From Merluccius polli (taxonomy: Eukaryota > Chordata > Actinopteri > Gadiformes > Merlucciidae), in assembly GCA_030340625.1 (NCBI GenBank), contig JAOPHQ010005712.1:119501-183500 (forward strand): a stretch of DNA of 64,000 bases, in the 5' to 3' direction. The notes under the pieces are model-generated. The model worked only from the letters and a program-made list of their open reading frames with translations, made no database searches and was not told the DNA's origin. This document shows, piece by piece, positions 1-9,800 of the stretch; the first letter of the stretch is position 1, and each line of letters starts with the position of its first letter. The position numbers were made by a program, and so were the translations under genes.

Positions 1-170
1 AAGTGAGATTGTTGACAGAGATAATTTTACACCAATGGGGACTTATTTATGAATGAAGACGTTGATTTGAGGTAATAAATTACTAAAAAAACTACACAGT
101 GTCCCTTTAAAGAAAATCCCACTGAAGCGCACTGCATGCTGTGTAACCCCGGATTTCCACCGGGGACGTG

Positions 171-690
171 AGCATCGCGTGAGATTCATACCTCCGGATC
201 CGGACGAAATTAGTCCGTCCGTACCAAACGTCGTCTCCGGTACTACCCCCGTCCGGTTTCAGTGGTGTTATGGATGTGACGCGATACATCCTCTAGAGGG
301 CAGTCACTGTCGTGTCACAAATTACCGGCATCGACAATCGCAAACATGGCATCGGTAGAGATGATTTTGCTTTGTCTCATCAGAAATAGACAAAAAAGGT
401 GTTCGTGGTGGTCGCATGCGAGACCTTTAAATGAAAACATCAACGGCGAGTTTTTTTCCTTAGTTTTGCCAATGAGAGTTGGATGACGAAAGGCATTTTC
501 AGTACTTTAGGATGTCCGCCGCACGATTTGATGAATTGCTAATTATATGATATTAATTCTATTAATTATATAATATGATATTCTTCGTCGATTTTCGCTA
601 ATGGTTGAACTTCTGAGTTCTGACTCTATACTGCCGCCTCAATCTCCAGTGGTATTACTCCGTTTCGTCCATAGCACTCCGGATGAGTAA
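171..690 (+). mobile_element. Internally deleted Harbinger-family derivative
   Basis: The stretch from about 190 to 540 repeats the left end of the neighbouring full Harbinger element (690-1075), including the transposase start region at about 346. At about 541 homology breaks off into a short AT-rich, partly palindromic filler. From about 583 to 690 the sequence instead matches the right-hand part of the full element near 4804-4913. This is therefore a left end joined to a right-end segment with the middle missing, the structure expected of a MITE precursor. It ends exactly where the next left terminus begins. No usable coding capacity remains. The family assignment rests on similarity to the adjacent copy. 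Confidence 0.6.
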
Positions 691-853
691 AGGCTGATTC
701 ATACCTCCGGATCCGGATGAAATAAGTCCGTCCGTACCAAACGTCGTCTCCGGTACTACCCTTTATACCTCCGTCCGGTTTATGGATGTGACGCGATACA
801 TCCTCTAGAGGGCACTGCCGTGTCGCAAATTACCGGCATCAACAATTGTAAAG

Positions 854-1834
854 ATGGCGTCAGTAGAGGAGATCACGTTGCTTATTCTTATTAGAAATAG
901 GCAAAAAAGGCGCAAAAGGTGTTCGCGGCTGTGGCATGTGCGACCTTTAAATGAAGATCGGCATATCAACGGCGAGTTTTTTTCTTTAGTTTTGCCAATG
1001 AGGGAGTTGGATGACGAAAGGCATTTTCAATATTTTAGGATGTCCGCCGCACGGTTTGATGAACTGTTACGCCGGGTAGCGCCGATGATCCAGCATGCCG
1101 CGTCCCACAGAGCGCCCGTGAGCGATGCTGAACGTCACGGTATGTATGGCGGTCACCATACGTTTTCTGGCAGCAGGGATCAGCCAACAAGCCCTGGCAG
1201 CCAGCTACAAGTTGGGCACTGCAACGGTGTGCATGATCATCAAGGAGGTGTGTCAGGCTCTGTGGGCTGGTCTGAAGGATGAAGTGAAATACCCGCAAGG
1301 CGCACAATGGGAGGCAATCCGTGGTGACTTTTGGATGCAATGGGATTACCCCAATTGCATTGGTGCGATTGATGGTAAACACGTCCGCGTCAAAGCACCT
1401 GCCAACAGTGGCAGTAGTTATTACAACTATAAAGGTTTTTTTAGTTTTGTTTTTATGGCTGTCTGTGATGCCATCGGACATCGGAGCCTTCGGCAGGGAA
1501 AGCGACGGAGTGTTCAGTTGACACAGCTGAAGATGTCACCAAAGCTTGTGTGGCTCTCCACAATTTTCTGTCCAAACGGGACCAATCCCTGCCAGAACAA
1601 ACCCGCTACATACCCCCGGGAATGATTGACAGGGATGGTGCACCTGGAGAATGGCGCCAGGTGGTCCAGGGAGACACCAATCTCATCAGCACCCGTCGCA
1701 TCACAGCGGCAAGAGCCACCCAGGATGGCATGACTGTCAGGGAAACATTTAAAGAATTCTTCCAGACAGATCAAGGGAGGATTGACTGGCAGGATAGGCA
1801 TGTCAGACGTGGCACTCTCAATAATGTAGCCTAG
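854..1834 (+). pseudogene. Harbinger (HARBI1-like) transposase, frameshifted
   Basis: Three overlapping open segments in different frames (854-1282, 1125-1625, 1550-1834) together resemble a HARBI1-type nuclease of the DDE superfamily. The N-terminal part carries an RMSAARFDELL-like segment typical of the family. The middle carries a CIGAIDGKHVRVKAP-like motif, in which the Asp of IDGKH is the recognised first catalytic residue. The C-terminal part carries ALHNFL, typical of the family end. The frame changes near 1130-1280 and again near 1490-1550 mean no full-length protein can be made from this copy. A normal family member is about 350 residues, and the combined segments cover roughly 325 codons. 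It is called a pseudogene because of the frameshifts. Confidence 0.75.
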
Positions 1835-2673
1835 ATGTTCTGTTCTACTGTCAGTGTCAATGTGATCTGCTTTTGTTAGTATGTTTTTAGAGGACCAATC
1901 GGTTTTGTTCAATAAAAAAAAAGTGTTCTTATAACCAATTGTATACAATCTATGGTTATAACAATACATGAAATAACAACAAACAAATGTTATTAGAGTG
2001 CTAATTTATTTATTTTTAGCACTAAAGTGCAACAGTTGCAAAGGCACTTAAAAAAACAGTACCAAAACAATACATTTAATACAAGACATTCAAGAACAAT
2101 ACAATACATATACAATACATTCATGAAATACATTCAGGGGTCTTAAATATAGATGGAACGATAGAACATAGAACATTTGAGCATCTATATAAGACATATA
2201 CAAAATGTTGACTATTAATATGTCAGCATTAGCTGCTGAATATCTTTCATCAGCTTCCTGGCATCTGTTGATGGAAGGTCCTGAAGAAAGGTGTTCAGGT
2301 ATGTGGTGAATGTGCTGAACACATTTTTGCTTTACTGTGCCTCACGCCGCAACTCCTCCAGTCTTTCCAATAAGGCCGCATCAACCGGATCCACCTCCGC
2401 AGTTCTCCTTTTCGAGGCTGCAGGCCGGGGGCTCTGAGAAGGGGGGGGGATTCCTACGTCAGTTGGTGGTGGTGGTGGTGGTGGTGATGAGGACCCATGC
2501 CCTGCAGGCAGTGAAACACCCTCCTCCAGCTCCTCCTCCTCCTCCTCCTCAGCTTGATCTTGAGCAGGGGTCGGCAACCCAAAATGTTGAAAGAGCCATA
2601 TTGGACCAAAAAAACAAAAAACAAATATGTCTGGAGCCGCAAAAAAATAAAAGCCTTATAGAAGCCTTATATT

Positions 2674-3159
2674 CAGGGGTGCACATAACTTTTTTAGTGA
2701 GTTACTCATTTGAGTACCAGGAGATGGTGTTCGGTACGCACTCCACACGTAGCGTCGTTTCGATAATGATAAAGGCGATTCCACCGCGGGTGGAGTTGTT
2801 GACGGGGGGGGGGGGGGGGGGCGGCGGCGGGGCGGCGGCGGGGGTCCAGTCCGTCACTGCCACGGAGCGAGTAACGGATGTCTCACAGTACGGATGAGCA
2901 CGGATGTCTCACAGTAACGGACGTTGCGATCAGCTGATTTTGCGCAGTTCTCCAGTGTGCGCGCGGTGCACAGAGCACACAGCGGTTTGCCTTTTTTTGC
3001 AGGTGGGGAAACGCAGAAGTAGTACAAGATACACGTGTAGTTTTATTTTGATGACCTGATGGTGAGTTACGCAAAAGCGCTGTAGTGGCACAAGTGACGT
3101 TACGCATCGCTGATTATGGGCGCGCATGCGTACTTGCGTACCAGTTATGTACACCCCTG
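2674..3159. mobile_element. Nested 486-bp non-autonomous hAT element
   Basis: The inverted termini CAGGGGTGCACATAAC and GTTATGTACACCCCTG are flanked by identical 8-bp CTTATATT copies at 2666-2673 and 3160-3167. The element has no coding capacity and contains a long G-run near 2803-2821. It lies wholly inside the 2565-3903 element and so inserted later than that one. Confidence 0.9.
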
Positions 3160-3296
3160 CTTATATTGAAGGCAACCCATGCTGTATGTATCTATAGTAG
3201 CTATATTAGCCTACTATAGAAATGACTAAGTTAACTACAAATACATAATGAGCCTTCATGATTAAATGTTTATTTTTCCTGCAGTGCATCCTGTAG

Positions 3297-3520
3297 CAGT
3301 GGTTCTCAACCGGTGGGGCGGGGCGCGGGTTCAAAAAGGAGGCGCGTATTTGCGCCGGACTGTCCGGTTTTTCAGCCCTGTCCGGCGTCCGGCGCAGCAT
3401 CAAGCCGGGCGCGTATTTGTCCTCCTTTTTGAGAGCGCAATAGTAACACACCGCGCCCGCCCCCCCCCCCCGGTCGTAGGTCCGCGGTGTGTTACTATTG
3501 CCCGGTCCAAGAAACGTTGA
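3297..3520. mobile_element. hAT-like terminal fragment with hairpin
   Basis: It starts with CAGTGGTTCTCAACC, a common hAT terminal motif in fish, at 3297. An inverted pair built on AATAGTAACACACCGCG lies at about 3439-3503 around a C-run. I could not find a matching right terminus or target duplication, so this is a truncated or degraded copy inside the larger hAT element. Confidence 0.45.
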
Positions 3521-5009
3521 ATCCTCTGTTCTCCTCAGTTATTTTTCTCTTTTTCCCTTTGGGATCCATGGCCCATCGCACAGCCGCCGGTTTGTTTACA
3601 ACAGCCACCTGCCTGGCATCCCGCCTTACTGATAGAAACGTGTGTCGCAGGCTATGACGTAAATCTTCGTTGACAGAAATGTTGAAATTTAATATTTATT
3701 CTACACATTTTTACAGCATTGAAAAACGTTAATAATGTTTGTGTCATGTTTGTTTTCCTACAGAAACCATATTAAAACAAAAAATATATTTCTCTCCCCC
3801 ATCTTTTTCCATTTTCAAACATTTTTGAAAAAGCTTCAGGGAGCCACTAGGGCTGCGCTAAAGAGCCGCATGCGGCTCCGGAGCCGCGGGTTGCCGACCC
3901 CTGATCTTGAGTCTATAGAAGTACAAAATATATAATTAACTCTATACTCCAACACGAAATTCATTGTTTATACTATATTTTCATGGGTGAGTCATGAAAA
4001 AGCAGGAGGGGGGGGGGAGTCGAGTTTTGCCATGTTTAACCTATGGAGATGGATGGGCAATAGGTTGTGAATCATGTCAATTGACATGCGTCAATTGGGT
4101 GTGGCAAGGTATGGCAGCTGCCACACCTTTGCTCCAGGGGACAATGTAAATGTTTGGTTTTTTTAAATACATATATGGAATAACTGTCAATTTGTATTGA
4201 TTATTCTATTATTTAATACATATAAATTAACTAGAAATGAAAATCAGAACAACACCATCGATTTCTCTAGGTATTATCTTTCCCAACTAGCTATTACTGC
4301 TCTTGCCGCTTGCTATCCATGGTGCTGAAAACGGATGCGTAAAGGCGCATTTGACTGAATTGATCAATGGTACTTATTTTGGTTGTGAATTGGTTTTAAG
4401 TCAGTTAGACATGATCAATCAACATTGATAATTTTACAAAGCAGACATAAAAGACACATCAAAGTTAGACGAGGTGCTTCGGTGTTTGACGTGTACTTTC
4501 AGCCACGCCAAACGTTGTAAAATTGGATGTTGTGGTCCCCCAGCAGCATCCCCGCTCTTCTTTGCCATAGCCTTGCTATGGGCTCGGACAAATCTGTCCC
4601 TGGCCAGATTCCACCTATTTTGTACCTGTTACTGACAGGTCCAGCGCACTTGCGATCTCCTCCCAACTATTTTTACAACGCTGCCGATCGCGATGACCCG
4701 GCACGGTAGCATCATACAGATGTATATACCCTCGAACCAACTCGCAAACTTGTTCTTCTAAAATTTTTTTTAATGTTTCAATGTTTAAATGTCCCACACT
4801 ACTCTCTTCTTCGTCGATTTTTTTATGGTTGAACTTCTGAGTTCTGACTCTATACTGCCGCCTCGATTTCCGGTGGTATTTCTCTGTTTCGTCCGTAGCA
4901 CTCCGGATGAGTAAGCTCACTGGCGACGGAGCCGTTGACGGACGAAACGACCTCCGGGACCGGACGAAAGGGTCCGTATCCGTATTCACCGTAGGGTGTG
5001 AATGGGCCT

Positions 5010-5645
5010 TACGGCTGCGTCGCGGTCGCCGCTGCTGATCGCTGCCACTCTAGTCAATGAAAGCATTTCCACTGGGCGCGCTGCGTAACGTCTCAGCAGC
5101 GTCCCAGGAGCAGCGCGCCGCAGCCGCAACGCTATCTTTACGCAGCGTTCTATTTTTGACGCGAGCCGCTGCTGAACCGTGTCAATTTAAACAGAGCAGA
5201 CCGACCGGGCAGGAAGTGAAATAGTAAAAGCCATAGAGCATCCAGTCAATTTTCAAAATAAAAACACCCTCCCGATCGAACACGGCCACAAATCGTTGTT
5301 GTTTATAACTGACTTTGTCTATAGCAGGGGTTTTCAAATTGGGTGAATGTGAGCCTCCCCTTAAAGTAGGTAAGGACAGCCGAGCCCCCCCCCCCCCAAC
5401 CCCCTGACCTAACCCACTGCAGTAAATGCTTTTGTGTGTTCCAGGCAATGATGACTTTCAATAACTGATCAAATGTAAATATTTTTAAATATTGTATTTG
5501 AAGAGATTTTATTTCCACAACTTTTTAAAAAGTGCATTCATAAACTGAGAGTCTTTGCAACAGCAAATAATTTCTTCATGCAGGCCTAATTGAGGCTACT
5601 TTTAAAATCACTGAACATCAGTAGGCAAGCCCGGATCTACCATAT
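5010..5645. other. Non-coding stretch with GC-rich repeat and hAT-like end
   Basis: Positions 5020-5175 are GC-rich and contain repeated GCAGCG/CGCTGC motifs and GCTGCTGA-type palindromes, suggesting a MITE end. At 5326 a hAT-like start CAGGGGTTTTCAAATTG appears without a partner that I can find nearby. A C-run lies at 5385-5397. No gene is supported. Confidence 0.35.
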
Positions 5646-5649
5646 GGGC

Positions 5650-5950
5650 AACCTGGGCATTTGCCCAGGGGCCCTTGAGCCCTTTGCAATTGGGTATATA
5701 TATATGTATATATATATATTTTTTTTCCTCATGGCCATGGACATCGGTCGTCGGTCCGGGCTGTATTGCGATCGTGCCCCCCCGTCCCCGCGTCGGTCGC
5801 CAGTCCGGGCTGTATCGCGATCGCGCACCCCCCCTCCCCCCCGCCCCTGCGTCGGTTGCCGGTCCGGGCTGTATCGCCATCGCGCACCCCCCCCCCCCCC
5901 CCCCCCCGCGCGTCGGTCGCCGGTCCGGGCTGTATTGCGATCGCAAATCG
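5650..5950. repeat. GC-rich ~60-bp minisatellite
   Basis: At least four degenerate units containing GTCCGGGCTGTATTGCGAT and GTCGGTCGCCGG alternate with C-runs from about 5750 to 5945, preceded by a short (TA)n tract at 5695-5720. Overlapping Arg/Pro-rich open frames on both strands are by-products of the repeat and not genes. Confidence 0.7.
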
Positions 5951-6345
5951 AACAGATTCACATATTTTCATAATGTTTTTTTACGATTTCAGCCACACTA
6001 AACCTCAGATTTAAACAACAAACAACTTTGACTTTCAATTTAATCGTTCATATCAGTGGGAACAATGAGGCCTCGCTTTTGAGGCACAGAGGTGTTCAAT
6101 GCGGGGCTGCACTGCAGAGATAAATAAACGCAAGTCGTCCTCCACCTGCAGACTGGATCTGTATTTATTTTTAATCAGGGTCAGTGCGGAAAACCCACAC
6201 TCACACAAGTAGGTGGAGGTGAAGGGGATTATTTTATTTACGTTATTATTTTATTTACATTTGTTTAAATTATTTTATTTTAATACGTTATTTTTTTCTT
6301 CGCGTCTCGTTGCGCCTCCCCTGTGGCTCTTTGTCCTCTCTTTTC

Positions 6346-6610
6346 CACTGCAGAATCACGTTATTTTACACCACTACTCACCCTATGTACACTGTATGAA
6401 TATGGGGAGCATATTTTGATGATTGTTTATAACGTCTTCATTGAAGATTTCAGGAGTACCGTATGTGGATAGACCAATCGCCTCTATCAAATAATGCTCC
6501 CACTGCAGAATCACGTTATTTTACACCACTACTCACCCTATACACCCTGTACACTGTTGATGCTGTTTTATAACGTATATTGAAGATTTCAGCAGTACAG
6601 TATGTGCAAT
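6346..6610 (+). repeat. Direct repeat pair with an inverted copy in the Ginger gene
   Basis: A segment beginning ACTGCAGAATCACGTTATTT and ending in TTGAAGATTTCAG is present twice in direct orientation (about 6346-6475 and 6502-6610). The last part (TTTATAACGTCT to AGACCAAT) recurs in inverted orientation at 13857-13905, within the first intron of the Ginger-like gene. This places related sequence at both ends of that transposon-like gene. Confidence 0.65.
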
Positions 6611-6895
6611 GTACGTAATGTAAAAATAATAAACACCACAATAAAAAACCCCATCAATAATCAATTAAACTAAATAACTTCAACAAGAAAAGTGTAGCAA
6701 AGTATTGTTAAAACTTGTAGGCTATATATTTGTGAAAGGGATTCTGTGTGTGTTTATATATGCAATAGATAAGAATTATTCAAAAGATCCAATAATAAAA
6801 ACAACCAAAAGATCTCAAATCTTTATTTTATTGTAAAATTAAAAAAAATCTTTTATTTATTAAACATGGCACTGCTCTCGTGCAGTGTCACTGAC

Positions 6896-9800
6896 CTTTA
6901 TACTGAAGCAGTGCAGTAGCAACATGACACCGTGCCTGATGAACAGCCCGTGGAGATGTCTGGACATTACTGATGTCTCCGTACCGGAGATAATCATCTG
7001 CAAACTGCAAAATTGCATTTTAGATGGCAACAGTAAGTTAATAAGTAAGTTACTTATAAATGGCTTTACAATTAGTACAAACATGTTTACCCTCAACACT
7101 AAAATCCCACAGCTGCTGAAATCTTGCTGCTTGTTGTGCTGCATTGTTTGCACCGTCCATGTTGCGCCCTTGTCTCCATTGTCTTTAAAGAAAATCCTAA
7201 TTTTTGTTTCAAACAAAGGAAGAAAAAAACACAGGGAGCGTGTAGCAGACTAATTCTCTTAACATGAAAAAGATTAAAAATTTCTGGTGTGAAATCGCAA
7301 AGGTCTTCATCAAATCAGACAAATCTGTATGTTTTTAAAGTTGAAACTTTATCACAAGCACTGTTACCTCCAGTTTCGTAGGAGTTGACGAGCATGATGA
7401 CCTTCGTTTCCCATTGGATCCATGACCACAAGTACCTTGTCTGACATGTTGACAATCTAAAGAGGTTAAATGCATTCATGTTATTCTCTCATCAGATTAC
7501 GACATTTACATTGATTTAGCAGATCCTAATAACTAAATTACTATGAGCTCTGCTGCATCAGAGGTCAATTGAAATATCTGTATGCATGATTGCAACACGT
7601 AGGGAGAGACGCCGAGTTACGGCTGGCTAACAGAGTTAGAAGGAGTCCGGTAGGTGTAGCCCGCAACAATGATCATGAAATAATTGTGTCTGATGTGAAT
7701 AATATTGCACTGTTAATAAGCAAAGAAAGGTAACCAAACCACTAAAATCCAGTGAGCCCCAACATTTACAGGGCACATCCACATTTCTTCCACTGGAAGC
7801 TTCATCTGAGGAATGGGTTTAATACCAAGTTATTGACTGTTAGTTATTATTATTGATAATCAATAATGCTAGATTGTTACAGATTGGGTCGCAGCACCTG
7901 ACAATGAATGTGAAAAATAAATTACCTTTTTGAGGGGCTTGAATTGTCCACCAAACAATGATGTGGCAACAACAGCACTGAGCTGGTGAATAGGCTTCTG
8001 TTTAAAACAATAGAAGTTTATAATGCTGAATTATAGTTAAATAAAAATCTAAAGTTAGATAAATATAATTTCCACTTGCCTGATGATCTCCAATAAGGAT
8101 GTGCGCGTAACCATCAATAACCTGCATTGAAAAAATAAATTAACAATAGTAATATAACCAATAATAAATAAAAAAACATTTTTAAATGTTAACTTTTAAT
8201 ACATCTTCGACAGTGCAGTTCAGTCTCTTACGTCATCAGCCAGCCAGTTAGACTCATGCAATGTCCGGAAAGATGTATCAAATAGTTTATATGGCCCAAC
8301 CACTGCTTCCACTTGGCCATGATCTTCTGCAGCCCACAGCATTTCAACTGAAAGCACAACATGAATGTTAAACCACGGATACTTTTTAATCAGTATAGGA
8401 TCGAAATCCAATATCAGTTTCGGCCCACATGCACAGTTTGAACAGGCCATACCCTCTTCATGCAAACAATAATCTTGGGTAGGCCAAATAAATGACCAAC
8501 CGGTCAGAACTCAAATGACCAACAGGTCAGAACTCAGAACTCAAATGACCAACAGGTCAGAACTCAGAACTCAAATGACCAAACGGTCAGAACTCAAATG
8601 ACCAACAGGTCAGAACTCAAATGACCAACAGGTCAGAACTCAGTAAATCAAACCTCTTTCTTGTGCACTCAGCTTTTTCAAAGCGGAATCTTGTGGATGC
8701 TTCAATATTAAAGATTATTATTCGTCACATACACAGTTATACATAGTTACACCATGCATGTAAAATGTCATGAAATTTCAACTTGGCATACTCTCCAGTG
8801 ATTGTGTATTTAATATATTAATACATGAATAAACTGCATAATGGAAGAATATATTAAATAAACATTGAACAAGGGGCATTATATTAAAGCAGAAGTATGG
8901 AGGCTTTTCAGATATTGATTTTGATTTTACCTTGATTGTGAGATCATCTTTTGGGGGGGCAAAATGAATTACCGAAGGCCTCTGTGGCATGGAGATTTCT
9001 TCAGTCTGCAAATCATCTGCCATGGTCAAAGAGTGTGGGCTACTGCTCTTGTTCTCTTCAGGGATTGTGTGTGATTCCTGACAGGGGACTGCTGTACTGT
9101 CATCAGTTTGGCTCCTTATGTATGGCTTTTGATGTGGTCGACGTTGTATTTGGTCTTTAGAGTTGCCCCTGTGGAGTTAGACAGAGTAACAAGCTTGCCA
9201 CTGATTAGTTGGATCACATACGGTCCTGAAAAATCGGGTTCGATTCTTCCTCCCTTCCTTCCCCTCTTCCTCGCGTTGAACAGAAGCACCTCATCGCCAA
9301 TACCATACAGTGTATTTTGGTGCTTCTTCTGTCTACGTTTATTATATGCCTGCTTCTGTTTGTCCTGAGACTTTGAGATGTTTTCCGCAGTTGTTTTTTT
9401 TACGGACTCCATTGACTGGAGTTTCTCATCCAAAAATGAATGATGAGTCCTCTCATCGGGCAAAATGATGGTGGAAAGCTGAAATGACAAAAAAATAGTA
9501 ACTTGATTCCAAGTATTAGCAGTTTGATGTCTAATTAAAAACAGTTTCAACCTTTATATGCAATTTATGTTTGTATACTGTGCTGTATCTCTGACTGGTG
9601 AAGAAATAATAAGCTATTATGATTATTTTTTAAAGGACTTCTGATACAAACTGACCGGCATTTCAACAGGAATCTCAGAGGGGAAAACAGCCTCTCTCCC
9701 ATACATCATTAGGAAAGGACTGTGTTTGGTGGTGGTCTGGGTCTTTGACCTCAATGAAAACAAGGTAGCATCTAAGAAGACATCCCAGTTGTTTTGCTTC

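Larger units (their letters stand above)
2565..3903. mobile_element. Non-autonomous hAT element with 8-bp TSD
   Basis: The ends are perfect 16-bp inverted repeats (CAGGGGTCGGCAACCC and its complement), flanked by identical 8-bp copies of ATCTTGAG at 2557-2564 and 3904-3911. Terminal repeats beginning CAGGGG with an 8-bp target duplication are the hallmark of hAT transposons. The element is 1339 bp, has no transposase ORF, and itself contains another hAT insertion at 2674-3159 and a hAT-like end near 3297. It disrupts the Harbinger accessory gene. Confidence 0.9.
2332..4989 (-). pseudogene. Harbinger accessory MADF/Myb-like protein, split by a hAT insertion
   Basis: The N-terminal exon (from 4989 down to about 4620) encodes a basic region with RDRQRCKNSWEEIASAL, the helix-turn-helix pattern of MADF/SANT-like DNA-binding proteins that accompany Harbinger transposases. 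The C-terminal exon (3912-3904 and then 2564-2332) encodes a Glu-rich stretch, a Pro-rich stretch and a final helix EELRREAQ before the stop. An acceptor (TTCTATAG) lies just above 3912. A hAT element has landed only about nine bases inside this last exon, separating its first codons from the rest. In Harbinger transposons this protein normally helps bring the transposase to DNA and to the nucleus. That role is known for the family and not shown here. Confidence 0.6.
691..5010 (+). mobile_element. PIF/Harbinger DNA transposon with nested insertions
   Basis: The left terminus near 691 (GGCTGATTCATACC) and the right terminus near 5008 (reverse complement GGCCCATTCACACC) are imperfect inverted repeats. 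Between them lie a Harbinger-like transposase on + and a MADF/Myb-like accessory gene on -, the two-gene layout known for this superfamily. The expected 3-bp TWA target duplication is not clean: TAA or AAA on the left, TTA on the right. The exact ends are therefore uncertain, and the left end may be shared with the upstream derivative. Nested hAT insertions add about 1.35 kb. The remaining sequence at 1850-2330 and 3950-4600 is AT-rich non-coding element sequence. Confidence 0.65.

Noticed and set aside
5590..6014. Overlapping Arg/Pro-rich open frames on both strands
   Set aside because: They arise from a GC-rich minisatellite and C-runs and have no conserved motif.
8491..8643. Regular short repeats resembling a CRISPR array
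   Set aside because: Units are contiguous without unique spacers and the window is a vertebrate genome; this is a minisatellite.
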